From Pseudophaeobacter sp. (GTDB lineage Bacteria; Pseudomonadota; Alphaproteobacteria; Rhodobacterales; Rhodobacteraceae), in contig JALUXC010000028.1 in assembly GCA_027019165.1 (NCBI GenBank), positions 54,929 through 118,928 on the forward strand: a stretch of DNA of 64,000 bases. Reading direction: 5' to 3'. The position numbers and the translations under genes were made by a program. The notes under the pieces were generated by a model, which saw nothing but the letters and a program-made list of their open reading frames with translations, was not told the DNA's origin and did no database searches. Within the stretch, counting starts at the first letter, position 1, and each line of letters starts with the position of its first letter. Positions 8,364 to 18,975 of this stretch are shown here, piece by piece.

Positions 8364-8406
8364 ATCTTGACGTCAAGATTAAATGGACCTATCTCGACAT
8401 CAAGAT
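8364..8406. promoter_or_regulatory. Twin MarR operators
   Basis: A perfect 16-bp palindrome, atcttgacgtcaagat, lies at 8364-8379. A near copy, atctcgacatcaagat, lies at 8391-8406, so the centres are 27 bp apart. Both fit the TTGA/TCAA half-site style used by MhqR-like MarR regulators. They cover the promoter space between marR and the eamA gene. Confidence 0.8.
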
Positions 8407-8424
8407 ATATACGGAGGTGACACC

Positions 8425-9315
8425 ATGATGTCCCGAGACCTTTTCCTGACCGCCTTGGCCCCGGCAATCTGGGGCAGCAGCTACATTGTGACGACCAACT
8501 TCCTGCCGGGGCATTCGCCCTTTACGGTGGCCCTGCTGCGCGCCCTGCCTGCTGGACTGCTGCTGTCGTTGCTGGTTCGCCAGTTGCCACCGCTGAACTG
8601 GATGCCCAAACTGCTGATTCTCGGCGCGCTGAATTTCTCGCTGTTCTGGACCTTCCTGTTCCTGTCGGCCTACCGTCTGCCCGGAGGCGTCGCCGCGACA
8701 CTGGGGGCAGTGCAGCCGCTGGTGGTGGTTTTCCTGTCCGGGCTGGTCCTGAAATCCCCGATCAGACTGGCCTCGATCCTGGCTGCGGCGCTCAGCATGG
8801 CAGGCGTTGCGCTCTTGGTCCTGACGCCCGCTGCAAAACTGGATACCATCGGCGTTCTTGCAGGCCTGGGCGGAGCCATATCCATGGCTGCTGGAGTAGT
8901 GCTGACCCGCAAATGGCAGCCCCCTGTGCCGCCGCTCACCTTCACCGCCTGGCAGCTCACCGCCGGAGGGTTTCTCCTGATCCCTCTCACCCTTTGGGCG
9001 GTGCCCGAATTGCCCAGCTTCACGGCAAAGAACATCCTTGGCCTTGCCTATATGAGCCTCATTGGTGGCGCGCTGACCTATATCCTCTGGTTCCGGGGTC
9101 TTGCACGCATCGAGCCCTCTGCGGTCTCACTTCTGGGTGTGCTCAGCCCGCTTACAGCCGTGATCCTAGGCTGGCTGTTTATGCAGGAAACGCTGAGCTT
9201 TTATCAGATGATCGGTGCAGGCCTCGCCCTTTTCAGCCTGTGGCTTGGGCAGCAAGGGGCCAAGACAACGGCTATGGGCAAGGCGCCTCAACCGGCGCGC
9301 ACTGCGGCCGAATAG
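8425..9315 (+). CDS. EamA-family exporter controlled by MarR
   Basis: This 296-residue integral membrane protein has about ten helices in two EamA repeats. The first begins LAPAIWGSSYIVTTNFLP. The second holds LAYMSLIGGALTYILWFRGL and GVLSPLTAVILGWLFMQE. The ATG at 8425 has GGAGGT 7 nt upstream. It lies downstream of two MarR operators, so it likely exports a small toxic compound or metabolite whose presence lifts repression. Confidence 0.9.
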   Translation: MMSRDLFLTALAPAIWGSSYIVTTNFLPGHSPFTVALLRALPAGLLLSLLVRQLPPLNWMPKLLILGALNFSLFWTFLFLSAYRLPGGVAATLGAVQPLVVVFLSGLVLKSPIRLASILAAALSMAGVALLVLTPAAKLDTIGVLAGLGGAISMAAGVVLTRKWQPPVPPLTFTAWQLTAGGFLLIPLTLWAVPELPSFTAKNILGLAYMSLIGGALTYILWFRGLARIEPSAVSLLGVLSPLTAVILGWLFMQETLSFYQMIGAGLALFSLWLGQQGAKTTAMGKAPQPARTAAE

Positions 9316-9331
9316 TGCAGACCGTGGGCTG

Positions 9332-9844
9332 TCACTGCGGCGCCAAAGGCACACAGGCCTTGCCACTGTGACAGTCCAAGACTTGCTTGCGCAAGGCGTG
9401 GCCATTCCCGGCGAAGGCAAACTGCCCGCAGGGGTCAAACCGGACGATCAGATCGCGGCCACGTTGCTCGGCAAATATCAGGTATTCCACACCGGATTTT
9501 GCCTTACCACACCAAGGCCCCATACATTGCACCTCGACCACCACGTCCGCCTTTACCGCCTGATCGAAATCACGAGCGCCAAGGAGATCACCGCTAAAAG
9601 AGGCCCGGAACTGAGTGACCGGCGGGGCGGCATTGGGATTGCTCGCAGGCGCCCGTGGCAAGCGACGCTCATCAAAGGTGAGCCGCCCCTGAAGGATCGC
9701 ATAGGCTCGGTTCGAACTGGCCGCCTTGAGATAGGCATCCGCGACACCCCAAGCTACGCAGCTCAGTGCAAAGGCAGGTGACCCCGCTCCAACCAGGGCA
9801 CAGGACGCGATGAGGACAGCAATGCGGTGACGCAGTTTTTTCAA
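9332..9844 (-). CDS. Small secreted cysteine-containing protein, TTG start
   Basis: The start is inferred to be the TTG at 9844-9842, because AGGAGG lies six bases upstream and the product then begins with a clear signal peptide (Lys-Lys-Leu-Arg start, hydrophobic core, cleavage near SPAFA). The 170-residue protein has six cysteines after the signal (SCVAWG, QCMGPWCG, DPCGQF, LDCHSGKACVP), which points to disulfides in the periplasm. I do not recognise the family. It begins 10 bp after the rppH stop and probably shares its transcript. Confidence 0.75.
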   Translation of the reverse strand: MKKLRHRIAVLIASCALVGAGSPAFALSCVAWGVADAYLKAASSNRAYAILQGRLTFDERRLPRAPASNPNAAPPVTQFRASFSGDLLGARDFDQAVKADVVVEVQCMGPWCGKAKSGVEYLIFAEQRGRDLIVRFDPCGQFAFAGNGHALRKQVLDCHSGKACVPLAPQ

Positions 9845-9854
9845 CTCTAGCCTC

Positions 9855-10337
9855 CTACAGGTAGTGCTCGAATTCTTCGACCACCCGCGCATAGACCTCG
9901 CGTTTGAAGGGCACGATCTTTTCCACCAGATGCTCGACCGGTTGCCAGCACCAGGCCGAAAACTCCGGGTGATCGGTATCAATGCGCACCTGATCGTCAG
10001 AACCGAGAAAGCGCATCAGATACCATTTCTGCTCCTGCCCGCGATACCGTCCGCCCCAGAAGTTCGGCACCACGTCATGGGGCAGATCGTAGGGCAGCCA
10101 GGTTTCAGATTCCGCAATGATCTCCACCAGAGAGGGCAGAACACCGGTCTCTTCTTCCAACTCCCTTAGGGCAGCGGTTCGCGGATCCTCTCCCTCATCG
10201 ATCCCGCCTTGCGGCATCTGCCAGGCATCCTTGTAGCGATCCGAGCGCTGGCCGACAAAGACCGCTCCTTCGGCGTTGATCATCATCACGCCAACATTCC
10301 GGCGGTACGGCAGCTTGGCAATTTCTTCGGGTGTCAT
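9855..10337 (-). CDS. rppH: RNA pyrophosphohydrolase
   Basis: This 160-residue Nudix hydrolase removes pyrophosphate from mRNA 5' ends to start decay. The N-terminus [16 protein letters not shown] and the block [20 protein letters not shown] are typical of RppH. The Nudix box GX5EX7REXXEEXG is complete in [20 protein letters not shown]. The ATG at 10337 follows AAGGACG. It precedes the small secreted protein gene at a 10-bp distance. Confidence 0.94.
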   Translation of the reverse strand: MTPEEIAKLPYRRNVGVMMINAEGAVFVGQRSDRYKDAWQMPQGGIDEGEDPRTAALRELEEETGVLPSLVEIIAESETWLPYDLPHDVVPNFWGGRYRGQEQKWYLMRFLGSDDQVRIDTDHPEFSAWCWQPVEHLVEKIVPFKREVYARVVEEFEHYL

Positions 10338-10369
10338 GGGGCGTCCTTGGCTCTGCTCGCCATGATTAG

Positions 10370-12499
<2,130 letters not shown>

Positions 12500-12723
12500 C
12501 GGTTGGCACGAGCGCTCCCACAACAAAGCGCTCCCGCGCCCGCAGGTGCCCCGGCTGCGCCGGGTCCCCTTGGCGGCCTTGGGCGTGGCACCGCGCGATG
12601 CGCGGTGCCACGCCCAACGGGAGCGAGTCATTTGCCCCGCAAAAGGGTCGGCGACGGGCGGGAGCACGCCGGCTTTTTTCGGGCACCACCTTTTGGGTTC
12701 AAAAGAGAGGCCCGCAACCAAAC
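12500..12723. other. Convergent spacer with strong hairpins
   Basis: No gene was recognised here. The spacer between two convergent genes contains a perfect hairpin with 16-bp arms (gggcgtggcaccgcgc at 12581-12596 and its complement at 12600-12615, loop gat) and a smaller cccggc/gccggg hairpin near 12550. The end of the large hairpin overlaps the dispersed repeat copy B. A Rho-independent or structural transcription stop in both directions is the simplest role. Confidence 0.65.
12607..12623 (-). repeat. 17-bp dispersed repeat, copy B
   Basis: Bases 12607-12623 (gccacgcccaacgggag) are the exact reverse complement of 7828-7844. Here the repeat overlaps the right arm of the 16-bp hairpin. Confidence 0.6.
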
Positions 12724-13068
12724 CTAGCCGTGAAACGCCACGCTATCATCCGGCGCCTGATCGCGATCCTCCATGCCATAGTCGCGCAGCACTCCGGCCA
12801 CCCGCAGCCGGTAGTCGGCGAAGAAATCCTCGCGTCCTTGCCTTTGCGCAGCCCTATGAGCCGACAGCCTGCGCCAGCGCAGGACGGCCTCTTCATCTTG
12901 CCAGAACGAGAGCGACAGCAGCTTTTCAGGGTTCGTGAGACTTTGGAACCGTTCCACCGAAATGAACCCCTCCATATCCTCCAAGAGGTCCCGCATTCGT
13001 GCCGCGACCTCAAGATAGGCTTCCTTTTTCCCTGGCTTCGGGGTCACTTCGAAAATGATGGCTATCAT
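12724..13068 (-). CDS. Antibiotic biosynthesis monooxygenase-like (ABM) protein
   Basis: This 114-residue dimeric alpha/beta-barrel protein begins MIAIIFEVTPKPGKKEAYLE and contains DMEGFISVERFQSLTNP and LSLSFWQDEEAVLRWRR, all typical of the ABM family. Such proteins are cofactor-free monooxygenases or heme/quinone-handling enzymes. Its start overlaps the stop of the upstream NIPSNAP gene as ATGA. The pair is divergent from a LysR gene that likely controls it. Confidence 0.82.
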   Translation of the reverse strand: MIAIIFEVTPKPGKKEAYLEVAARMRDLLEDMEGFISVERFQSLTNPEKLLSLSFWQDEEAVLRWRRLSAHRAAQRQGREDFFADYRLRVAGVLRDYGMEDRDQAPDDSVAFHG

Positions 13069-13388
13069 GTGCTGTCTCCATGCGGTGTGGAGACCAGTTT
13101 GAGCCACGTGCGATCCTCGCGGACAAGGAATTTCTCCCGCTGGGCAAACTCATAATTGCTGCGCCCTGTCGGGTCTGCGGCAAGGCGCGCGCGATAGGCC
13201 TCGTAATCAGCGAGGCTCTTGATGTTATAGATCCCGTAGGCCAGCGTCGATGACCCTTCATGAGGGGCGAAGTAGCCAATCAGATCCGCCCCGCACCGCG
13301 GGATCGCCTGCCCCCAGCCTTTGGCGTATTCAACGAACTGATCCCGTTTGGTCGGATCGATGTGATAGCGGATCACGCATGTCAGCAT
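13065..13388 (-). CDS. NIPSNAP-family protein
   Basis: The 107-residue product (ATG at 13388 after AAGGAC) begins MLTCVIRYHIDPTKRDQFVE and contains YGIYNIKSLADYEAYRARL, the NIPSNAP ferredoxin-like fold. The function of bacterial members is not settled; many sit with oxidoreductases. It is coupled by ATGA overlap to an ABM protein of the same fold, so the two may form a heteromeric enzyme. It is transcribed away from the LysR gene. Confidence 0.85.
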   Translation of the reverse strand: MLTCVIRYHIDPTKRDQFVEYAKGWGQAIPRCGADLIGYFAPHEGSSTLAYGIYNIKSLADYEAYRARLAADPTGRSNYEFAQREKFLVREDRTWLKLVSTPHGDST

Positions 13389-13450
13389 GAGAATGTCCTT
13401 TGTATTGGTTGTCAGAGGCACATCTCTAGCGGCAAGACATCGCGAAATGT

Positions 13451-13466
13451 TTCGGTGCAGACCGAA
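13451..13466. promoter_or_regulatory. Candidate LysR box
   Basis: The inverted repeat ttcggt-gcag-accgaa lies in the 251-bp region between the divergent NIPSNAP and LysR genes. Its dyad size suits a LysR T-N11-A site. Nothing else was recognised in 13389-13639. Confidence 0.5.
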
Positions 13467-13639
13467 GCGATCTGCCAGCCAAGGCTGCAGGGCAGCACCA
13501 TCCCCATACGCCACAACCAGTGCGTTTCGCAGACGTGAACGATGCGGCAAAAACCCCGCAATTATCCCAAGCTTGCCCCGTTCTTGCCCGAATTGGATAG
13601 CAAACCATGAGGTCAGAGAAACGAGCGAGGACGGGCAAA

Positions 13640-14545
13640 ATGGATCGACTGACCGAAATGGAGGCCTTTGCCAATGTGGTGGACCAAGGCGGGTTCACCG
13701 ATGCGGCACGCAAGATGGGGATCTCCAAATCAGCCGTCTCCAAACATGTCTCAAGCCTTGAAGCACGCCTAGGCGCACGCCTGCTGAACCGTACCACGCG
13801 GCGCGTCTCCCCGACCGAAATCGGCCTTGCCTACTATGACCGCGCCCGCCGCGTGCTGAATGATGCGGGCGAAGCGGACGCTCTGGTCACCTCAATGCAA
13901 TCTGCACCCTCGGGCCTTTTGCGGATCTCGGTGGCAACGGATTTTGGCGTCAATCACCTGTCACCGGTGCTGTCGGACTTCCTGCGCGACTTCCCGGAGA
14001 TCACCGTCAACATGGTGCTGAACAACCGCTATGTAGAGCTGATCTCGGAAGGGTTCGACATGGCCCTGCGCATCGGTGAACTCGAGGACAGCTCCCTGCG
14101 CGCCCGCAAGCTCACGGAAACCACCAAGCGCATGATTGCGTCGCCTGCCTATCTGGAACAATACGGGCGGCCGCAGAAGATCGACGACCTCAACGAGCAC
14201 AAGCTCTTGCACTACTCCAGCCAGTCCAGCGGCAATGTCTGGAAGATCACCGCACCGTCGGGCGAAAAACGCCAGGTGCGCACCACCGGCTGGCTGTCGG
14301 TCAATGACGGGCAGTCTCTGCTGAACGCGGCGATTTCCGGCCTCGGCATCGCCTATCTGCCCAGCTACCTGTATTCCGAGGCCATGTCCGAAGGTCTGGT
14401 CGAAGACGTGATGCCGAACCTGCCGGTAGAGACCCAAGGCATTTATGCGGTCTACCCGCCCGGCAAGTTCACGCAACCGAAAGTGCGCGCGTTCATCGAT
14501 TTCCTGGTCCATGCCTTTGCGGATCGTGACCCGCTCAAGTGGTAG
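13640..14545 (+). CDS. LysR-family transcriptional regulator
   Basis: This 301-residue LysR protein has its winged helix at residues 1-60 (MEAFANVVDQGGFTDAARKM, then GISKSAVSKHVSSLEARLG). The effector-binding domain contains LLRISVATDFGVNHLSPVLS, FDMALRIGELEDSSLRARKL and GLGIAYLPSYL. It belongs to the CrgA/DmlR-like branch. The ATG at 13640 is chosen over 13607 because the helix-turn-helix then has the usual spacing. It likely controls the divergent NIPSNAP/ABM pair. A strong terminator follows. Confidence 0.92.
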   Translation: MDRLTEMEAFANVVDQGGFTDAARKMGISKSAVSKHVSSLEARLGARLLNRTTRRVSPTEIGLAYYDRARRVLNDAGEADALVTSMQSAPSGLLRISVATDFGVNHLSPVLSDFLRDFPEITVNMVLNNRYVELISEGFDMALRIGELEDSSLRARKLTETTKRMIASPAYLEQYGRPQKIDDLNEHKLLHYSSQSSGNVWKITAPSGEKRQVRTTGWLSVNDGQSLLNAAISGLGIAYLPSYLYSEAMSEGLVEDVMPNLPVETQGIYAVYPPGKFTQPKVRAFIDFLVHAFADRDPLKW

Positions 14546-14583
14546 ACAGCACAGCACAATTGACGAACCTCCCGTGAAGACTG

Positions 14584-14617
14584 GCCCCCGCATCGCTGCG
14601 GGGGCGTTTCTCTTTTT
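14584..14617 (+). terminator. Rho-independent terminator after LysR
   Basis: The 9-bp perfect stem gcccccgca (14584-14592) / tgcgggggc (14597-14605) with a tcgc loop is followed by gtttctcttttt. It ends the LysR transcript. Confidence 0.85.
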
Positions 14618-14622
14618 GGGCC

Positions 14623-15051
14623 TCAGATATCGATCTGAAGATGCGGCTTCCCGTCCGAGGTTTTCTCCGGCGATTGACCAAGTGGGCCGACCGTGCCCCG
14701 GATCCGCTTTCGCCAGTTGGAAAAGCTGTCGAAGGTGACAACATCGACCGCCTCGTCCAGATCCAATTCCAACCGAAACCAGCCGGGCCGCAGCATCTCG
14801 ACCGAACGCACGGTTGCCGAAAAGGGCTGTGACAGGTAGCGGCCCGTGATCCGCCCGCCAGGAGCAAATCCGTCGGGCGGGCGATTGCCCATCGCCGCAT
14901 GAAAGGTGTTCCAATCGCGGTAGCCATGCTGGCGGGCCACAAGCTCAAGACTTTGACCATGGCTGATCTCGCGCCCATCGGCTTGCAAATCACTACGCAA
15001 CTGGCGCGCCTGGGCCTTGGCCTGCGCCGGAGTGGGAAAAGACGCGCTCAT
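14623..15051 (-). CDS. Glyoxalase-superfamily-related protein
   Basis: The 142-residue protein starts with a helical domain (PTPAQAKAQARQLRSDL, SHGQSLELVARQHGYRDWNT) that is found in proteins annotated as glyoxalase-related (Glyoxalase_8 type). A beta-rich domain with VEMLRPGWFRLELDLDEAVD follows. The biochemical role is unknown. Its ATG overlaps the stop of the upstream MATE transporter gene, so translation is probably coupled, which hints at a link to efflux or detoxification. Confidence 0.7.
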   Translation of the reverse strand: MSASFPTPAQAKAQARQLRSDLQADGREISHGQSLELVARQHGYRDWNTFHAAMGNRPPDGFAPGGRITGRYLSQPFSATVRSVEMLRPGWFRLELDLDEAVDVVTFDSFSNWRKRIRGTVGPLGQSPEKTSDGKPHLQIDI

Positions 15052-16439
15052 TGCTCCACCCTCCCCTTCGCCATGACAAGACCGCGCATGAGGCCACTTT
15101 GACCCTCATGTCGCCACAAGATCGCAATGGCGACACAGAACAAAAGCGCCTCGGCGCTGGGGCCCGCCTGCCACACACCTGCTTCCCCCAGCCACAGCGG
15201 CAACGCAAAGGTCAAAGGAATTGCAAAAGCAAAGGGTTTCGACAGGCTGAGGACCGCCGCGCGGGTGGCATCGCCAATGGCCTGAAAATGCGACGCAAGC
15301 ATCATCAAAGGCCCGGCTAAAAGGAACAAGGCCACGATCACCGGCATGATGTCCGCGACCTTGGCCACCACCGCCGCATCCGCAACAAAGGCAGAGGCGA
15401 TCTGCGGCGCAAAGCTTGTGAAGCCAAGCTGAACAGTGATGCAAAAGCCAAAGGAAATCAGAAGCGCCAGTCGCAGGCTGGCCGTGCTGCGTGTCAATAG
15501 CCCCGCGCCATAGTTGTTGCCCGTGATAGTCTGCATGGCCTGTGACAACCCCAGAAGCGGCAGAAAGGCAAAGGTCATCACCCGGGTCACGATCCCATAG
15601 GCGGTCACGCTGACGGCATAGTCTTCGTTCCCGACCATCTGAAGCGCCGCCAGGATCGATGTTGCGCCAAGCGACAACCCCACAAAGCCGAGGCTCTGCG
15701 GCGCTCCAAGGGCCAGAATGCGGCGGCTGGACCCAAGACCTGCGTGACTGAACACCACCCTTGGGTGCAGCTGTGTCGACCGGCGCTGCCGATAGACCAC
15801 AATCGCGCCCAGAGCCAGGGCCTGCGCCAGCACAGTACCATAGGCAGAGCCCGCTACCCCAAAATCGAGCACGGCAATGAGCAGGTAATTGAAGCCGAGA
15901 TTGCTCATCGAGACCAACAGGCTCATGGCGGCCATCATGCCCACATGGCCTTCGTTGCGCAGCGCATCCGAATTGATCGACAGCACGAACAATAGAGGCG
16001 AAGCGAAGGCCAGAATGCCAATATACTGTCCGGCCAGCGCAGCCAGACCTGCGTCCCCGTGCGCGGCACGCAGGATCACCGCCTCGCCCAGCACCGCATA
16101 GGCAAGAATGAAACAGGCCGCGATGATCAGCGCAAGCCAATGGGCCGCCGCATAGGTCTGCCGGGCATTCTCCAGCCGACGCCCGCCAAGATGGCGCGCC
16201 AGAAGGCTCGACATGCCGGTGGACACCAGCGTCGAGCTGGCAACGAGGAGCATGAAAAAGGGGAACATGAGTGTCACGGCCGCAAGCGCCTCGGGGCCGA
16301 CATAGGCGCCGAGGAACATCGCATCGGCCACGGTCAAAAAACCATTCATGCTCATGACAAAAATGATTGGGATCGCCGTTTTGGCAAAGAGAACCGGCAA
16401 TCGACCGGTCAAATACGGATTGGAAGTCGGATCGTGCAT
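15048..16439 (-). CDS. MATE-family multidrug efflux transporter
   Basis: This 463-residue protein has about twelve membrane helices in two MATE halves. The first half shows PIIFVMSMNGFLTVADAMFL and VSTGMSSLLARHLGG. The second shows LGAPQSLGFVGLSLGATSIL and LGLSQAMQTITGNNYGAG. MATE pumps exchange cationic drugs for protons or sodium. The gene overlaps the glyoxalase-related gene downstream. The 257 bp upstream (16440-16696) contain no gene that I can support. Confidence 0.92.
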   Translation of the reverse strand: MHDPTSNPYLTGRLPVLFAKTAIPIIFVMSMNGFLTVADAMFLGAYVGPEALAAVTLMFPFFMLLVASSTLVSTGMSSLLARHLGGRRLENARQTYAAAHWLALIIAACFILAYAVLGEAVILRAAHGDAGLAALAGQYIGILAFASPLLFVLSINSDALRNEGHVGMMAAMSLLVSMSNLGFNYLLIAVLDFGVAGSAYGTVLAQALALGAIVVYRQRRSTQLHPRVVFSHAGLGSSRRILALGAPQSLGFVGLSLGATSILAALQMVGNEDYAVSVTAYGIVTRVMTFAFLPLLGLSQAMQTITGNNYGAGLLTRSTASLRLALLISFGFCITVQLGFTSFAPQIASAFVADAAVVAKVADIMPVIVALFLLAGPLMMLASHFQAIGDATRAAVLSLSKPFAFAIPLTFALPLWLGEAGVWQAGPSAEALLFCVAIAILWRHEGQSGLMRGLVMAKGRVEQ

Positions 16440-16696
16440 CGCTTTTCAGCCCTCATGCGTCGATCTCGCCAGTTGGATGGGACCCGCGTTGCCACCCGCG
16501 CGAGACGCAGGGGGGAAAAGAGATGTGCTTTTGCGCAGAACTTCACCATGGCATGATCGCCAGCGGGAGGCCGGTGTCTGCAACCAAGCGCAGGGTTAGG
16601 CCATCCTCCGTGAGACGTCAAGAGGGGCGCTCACACCGACGACCTCGCGCACATGAGCGTTGGTTCACCACAGACGAGCGGAACCTTTAGCCGAAT

Positions 16697-17656
16697 TTAG
16701 GGCCGCTCTCTTGGCACCAGAACGGCCTCAACACGCCGGTTGGCCTCGCGCCCTTCTTTTGTCAGGTTCGACAAGAGGGGCGAGAGATAGCCGACGCCGT
16801 CCACCGCAATGCGATCGGCCAAAACGCCCTGCTTTTCAACCAGATGCGCCTTGACTGCCTCTGCCCGCCGCCGGGACAGAGCGATATTGTCTTCGAGTTG
16901 CCCCACGGTATCCGTGTGCCCAACGACAACAACCGCATATTGCGGATATTCGGCCAGAAAGGCGGCCAGGCCCTGCAAGCTGCTGTAGGTTTCCCTTTGC
17001 AGCTTGATCGCCCCGGTCGCAAAATCCAGACCCTCAAGGATCGCATGGCCGTCGCGAAGCAATTGCGTTCCAAGATTCTCTTCTGGCGAGACATCCAGCT
17101 GTGATTCCGTCGTTTCCTGAGCAGACCTGGGGGCCACTACGGTCAGATTTGGCTCTTGCGGCGGCAGCACCTCAATGACCTGAAGATAGACATCGTTGCC
17201 ACTGCGCGAAACCAGCAAGGAAAGCGCCTGCTCGCCCTTCATGGCCGACAGGAAATGATAGTTCCCGATGCTTACGGCCATGTCGGGGGCCGGAACCACC
17301 TCGATCCCGAAACGAAAATCGAAACCGCCGCACCCGCGCGCCTCGCATTGGAAGAGGATCTCATACCCACCCTGCAGCAGTTGTTCGCGCATTGGCGCCA
17401 GGACCTGCAGCACGGTGGCATCGCTCTGAACGCGCCACGTGCGGCGCAGGATACGCCCTTCCAAAAGACGCTGCGGCACAGCATCTGCGGTCGCAACGCC
17501 AATCGGCAGCCCATATGTGCCAAGCGGCGTTTCGCGCGTCGCGAGCGCCTGTGCGCCCGACGGCAGCATCACATCCGCCCTGGCACTGGTCGCCGAACAC
17601 AAGAGTACGGCCCCCAAAAGGGCCGTTGCACAGGATATGACCGCCCGCCCGATCAC
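16697..17656 (-). CDS. OmpA-family periplasmic/outer-membrane protein
   Basis: The 319-residue product has a signal peptide (cleavage near SARA-DV) and an N-terminal domain of unknown type with a CEARGCGGFDF disulfide candidate near residue 104. From about residue 205 it carries a C-terminal OmpA domain with VVVGHTDTVGQLEDNIALSR and EGREANRRVEAVLV, which bind peptidoglycan. It is the last gene of a four-gene operon (CinA-like, GNAT, AhpD-like, OmpA), joined to the previous gene by an ATGA overlap. Confidence 0.88.
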   Translation of the reverse strand: MIGRAVISCATALLGAVLLCSATSARADVMLPSGAQALATRETPLGTYGLPIGVATADAVPQRLLEGRILRRTWRVQSDATVLQVLAPMREQLLQGGYEILFQCEARGCGGFDFRFGIEVVPAPDMAVSIGNYHFLSAMKGEQALSLLVSRSGNDVYLQVIEVLPPQEPNLTVVAPRSAQETTESQLDVSPEENLGTQLLRDGHAILEGLDFATGAIKLQRETYSSLQGLAAFLAEYPQYAVVVVGHTDTVGQLEDNIALSRRRAEAVKAHLVEKQGVLADRIAVDGVGYLSPLLSNLTKEGREANRRVEAVLVPRERP

Positions 17657-18225
17657 CGGAACTGAGCGTGATAGTCGTCGTTCGGCACCATGGCCGTGGC
17701 GCTGGCCACCCGGTTGGTCATGTTGAAAAAGGCGGCCACATTGGCGATATCCCAGATGTCGCGGTCGCTGAAGCCCACGTCGCGCAGAGCCTGCCGGTCT
17801 GCCTCTTCGACTTCGGCGCTGGCACGGGTCAGCTGCAGCGCAAAATCAAGCATCGCGCGCTGGCGGGCATCCAGCGGCGCCACCCGGTAGTTCATCACCA
17901 GCATCTCGCCCAGTTTCGGATCCCCCGACAGCTGACGCACCGCCGCGCCATGGGCCACAAGGCAGTAAAAACAGCGGTTGTAGGAGGAGACCACCACCGC
18001 GATCATCTCTCGCTCAAGCTTGCTGAGATTGCTGTCGGCCAGCATCAGATCGTTGTAGAGCGCGGTAAAGGCGTTCAGCTTGTCGATGTCAAAGGCATGG
18101 GCGCGCAGCACATTGGGCACCATGCCCAGCTTGTCCTGGCAGATGTCGAAATATTTCTGCGTGGCAGGCGGCAGCGGATCCACCGGCGGCAGGTCAAGCG
18201 CGGTGGGGTTTTGCTGGTCGGTCAT
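17653..18225 (-). CDS. AhpD-like peroxidase-related protein
   Basis: This 190-residue member of the carboxymuconolactone decarboxylase superfamily has the redox motif CFYCLVAHGAAVRQ (C-x2-C followed by His), as in AhpD-type alkylhydroperoxidases. The context NVLRAHAFDIDKLNAFTALYN and FFNMTNRVASATAMVPNDDY matches the 'uncharacterised peroxidase-related enzyme' group. It probably removes organic peroxides with a thiol partner. It lies between a GNAT and an OmpA-family gene in one operon. Confidence 0.88.
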   Translation of the reverse strand: MTDQQNPTALDLPPVDPLPPATQKYFDICQDKLGMVPNVLRAHAFDIDKLNAFTALYNDLMLADSNLSKLEREMIAVVVSSYNRCFYCLVAHGAAVRQLSGDPKLGEMLVMNYRVAPLDARQRAMLDFALQLTRASAEVEEADRQALRDVGFSDRDIWDIANVAAFFNMTNRVASATAMVPNDDYHAQFR

Positions 18226-18243
18226 GGTCGGGTCTCTCCTCCC

Positions 18244-18975
18244 TCAGGGTTTGTGCCTGTAGTGGTACTGCCCCACGTGATGCATTCCAAGTGAGGCATA
18301 AAGACCGTTCGCACCCACGTTGGCTTGGGTGCAGACCAGCGCCAGCTCAGCCGCGCCCTGCTCCACCGCCCAAAAGGCCGCCTGACGCACCATCCAGGCC
18401 CCCATGCCCTTGCGACGCTGATGTGGCAGGATCTCAAGCGCGTGGATCATGGCGACACCATCGTGGATGGCGACAAAGCCGGTTCCGGCAGGCTTGTCAT
18501 TGTAGCGTCCCAAGAGCGCGGTCTTTGGCCCCTTTGCCCGCTCCATCACCGCCATGCGCGCGGGACCAATGCCGCCTGCGATCCAGATTTCGCGTTGGAT
18601 TTCCAAAGGCTCCCAGACGCAAAAGGTGGTGACGCGCGGGATCGCAACGTCCGTCAGCAGCTCGGGCGCACAGCTCCAGACGTTGACCGGATCCTTGATC
18701 ACATAACCGCGCGCCTCTAGCTGGGCATCCAAGGCATCGTCGCCATCGCGGATCATGAACAACCGCTCCTGGCCCATCTCCTGCATCGCCGCTTCGGCTG
18801 CGGCGATCTCATCGCTACCGACAGGCCCGTTCGCTGTGGCCGCCGAGACCCGGCTGCCCGCCCCCTGCCCTTCACGCAGGGTGATGGGTCTAAGATCACG
18901 CTTGGAAGCGGACGGCCAGGTGCCTTCCACGACCGCATAGTAGCGCGGATCGGTTTTCACTTGCCCGGCGCTCAA
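18244..18975 (-). CDS. GNAT-family N-acetyltransferase
   Basis: The 243-residue protein has a C-terminal GNAT domain with the acetyl-CoA loop LPHQRRKGMGAWMVRQAAFW near residue 195 and the following ALVCTQANVGANGLYASLGM block. The N-terminal 100 residues are a less conserved GNAT-like repeat. The substrate is unknown. Its start overlaps the stop of the CinA-like gene (ATGA), and it leads into the AhpD-like gene after 18 bp. Confidence 0.87.
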   Translation of the reverse strand: MSAGQVKTDPRYYAVVEGTWPSASKRDLRPITLREGQGAGSRVSAATANGPVGSDEIAAAEAAMQEMGQERLFMIRDGDDALDAQLEARGYVIKDPVNVWSCAPELLTDVAIPRVTTFCVWEPLEIQREIWIAGGIGPARMAVMERAKGPKTALLGRYNDKPAGTGFVAIHDGVAMIHALEILPHQRRKGMGAWMVRQAAFWAVEQGAAELALVCTQANVGANGLYASLGMHHVGQYHYRHKP

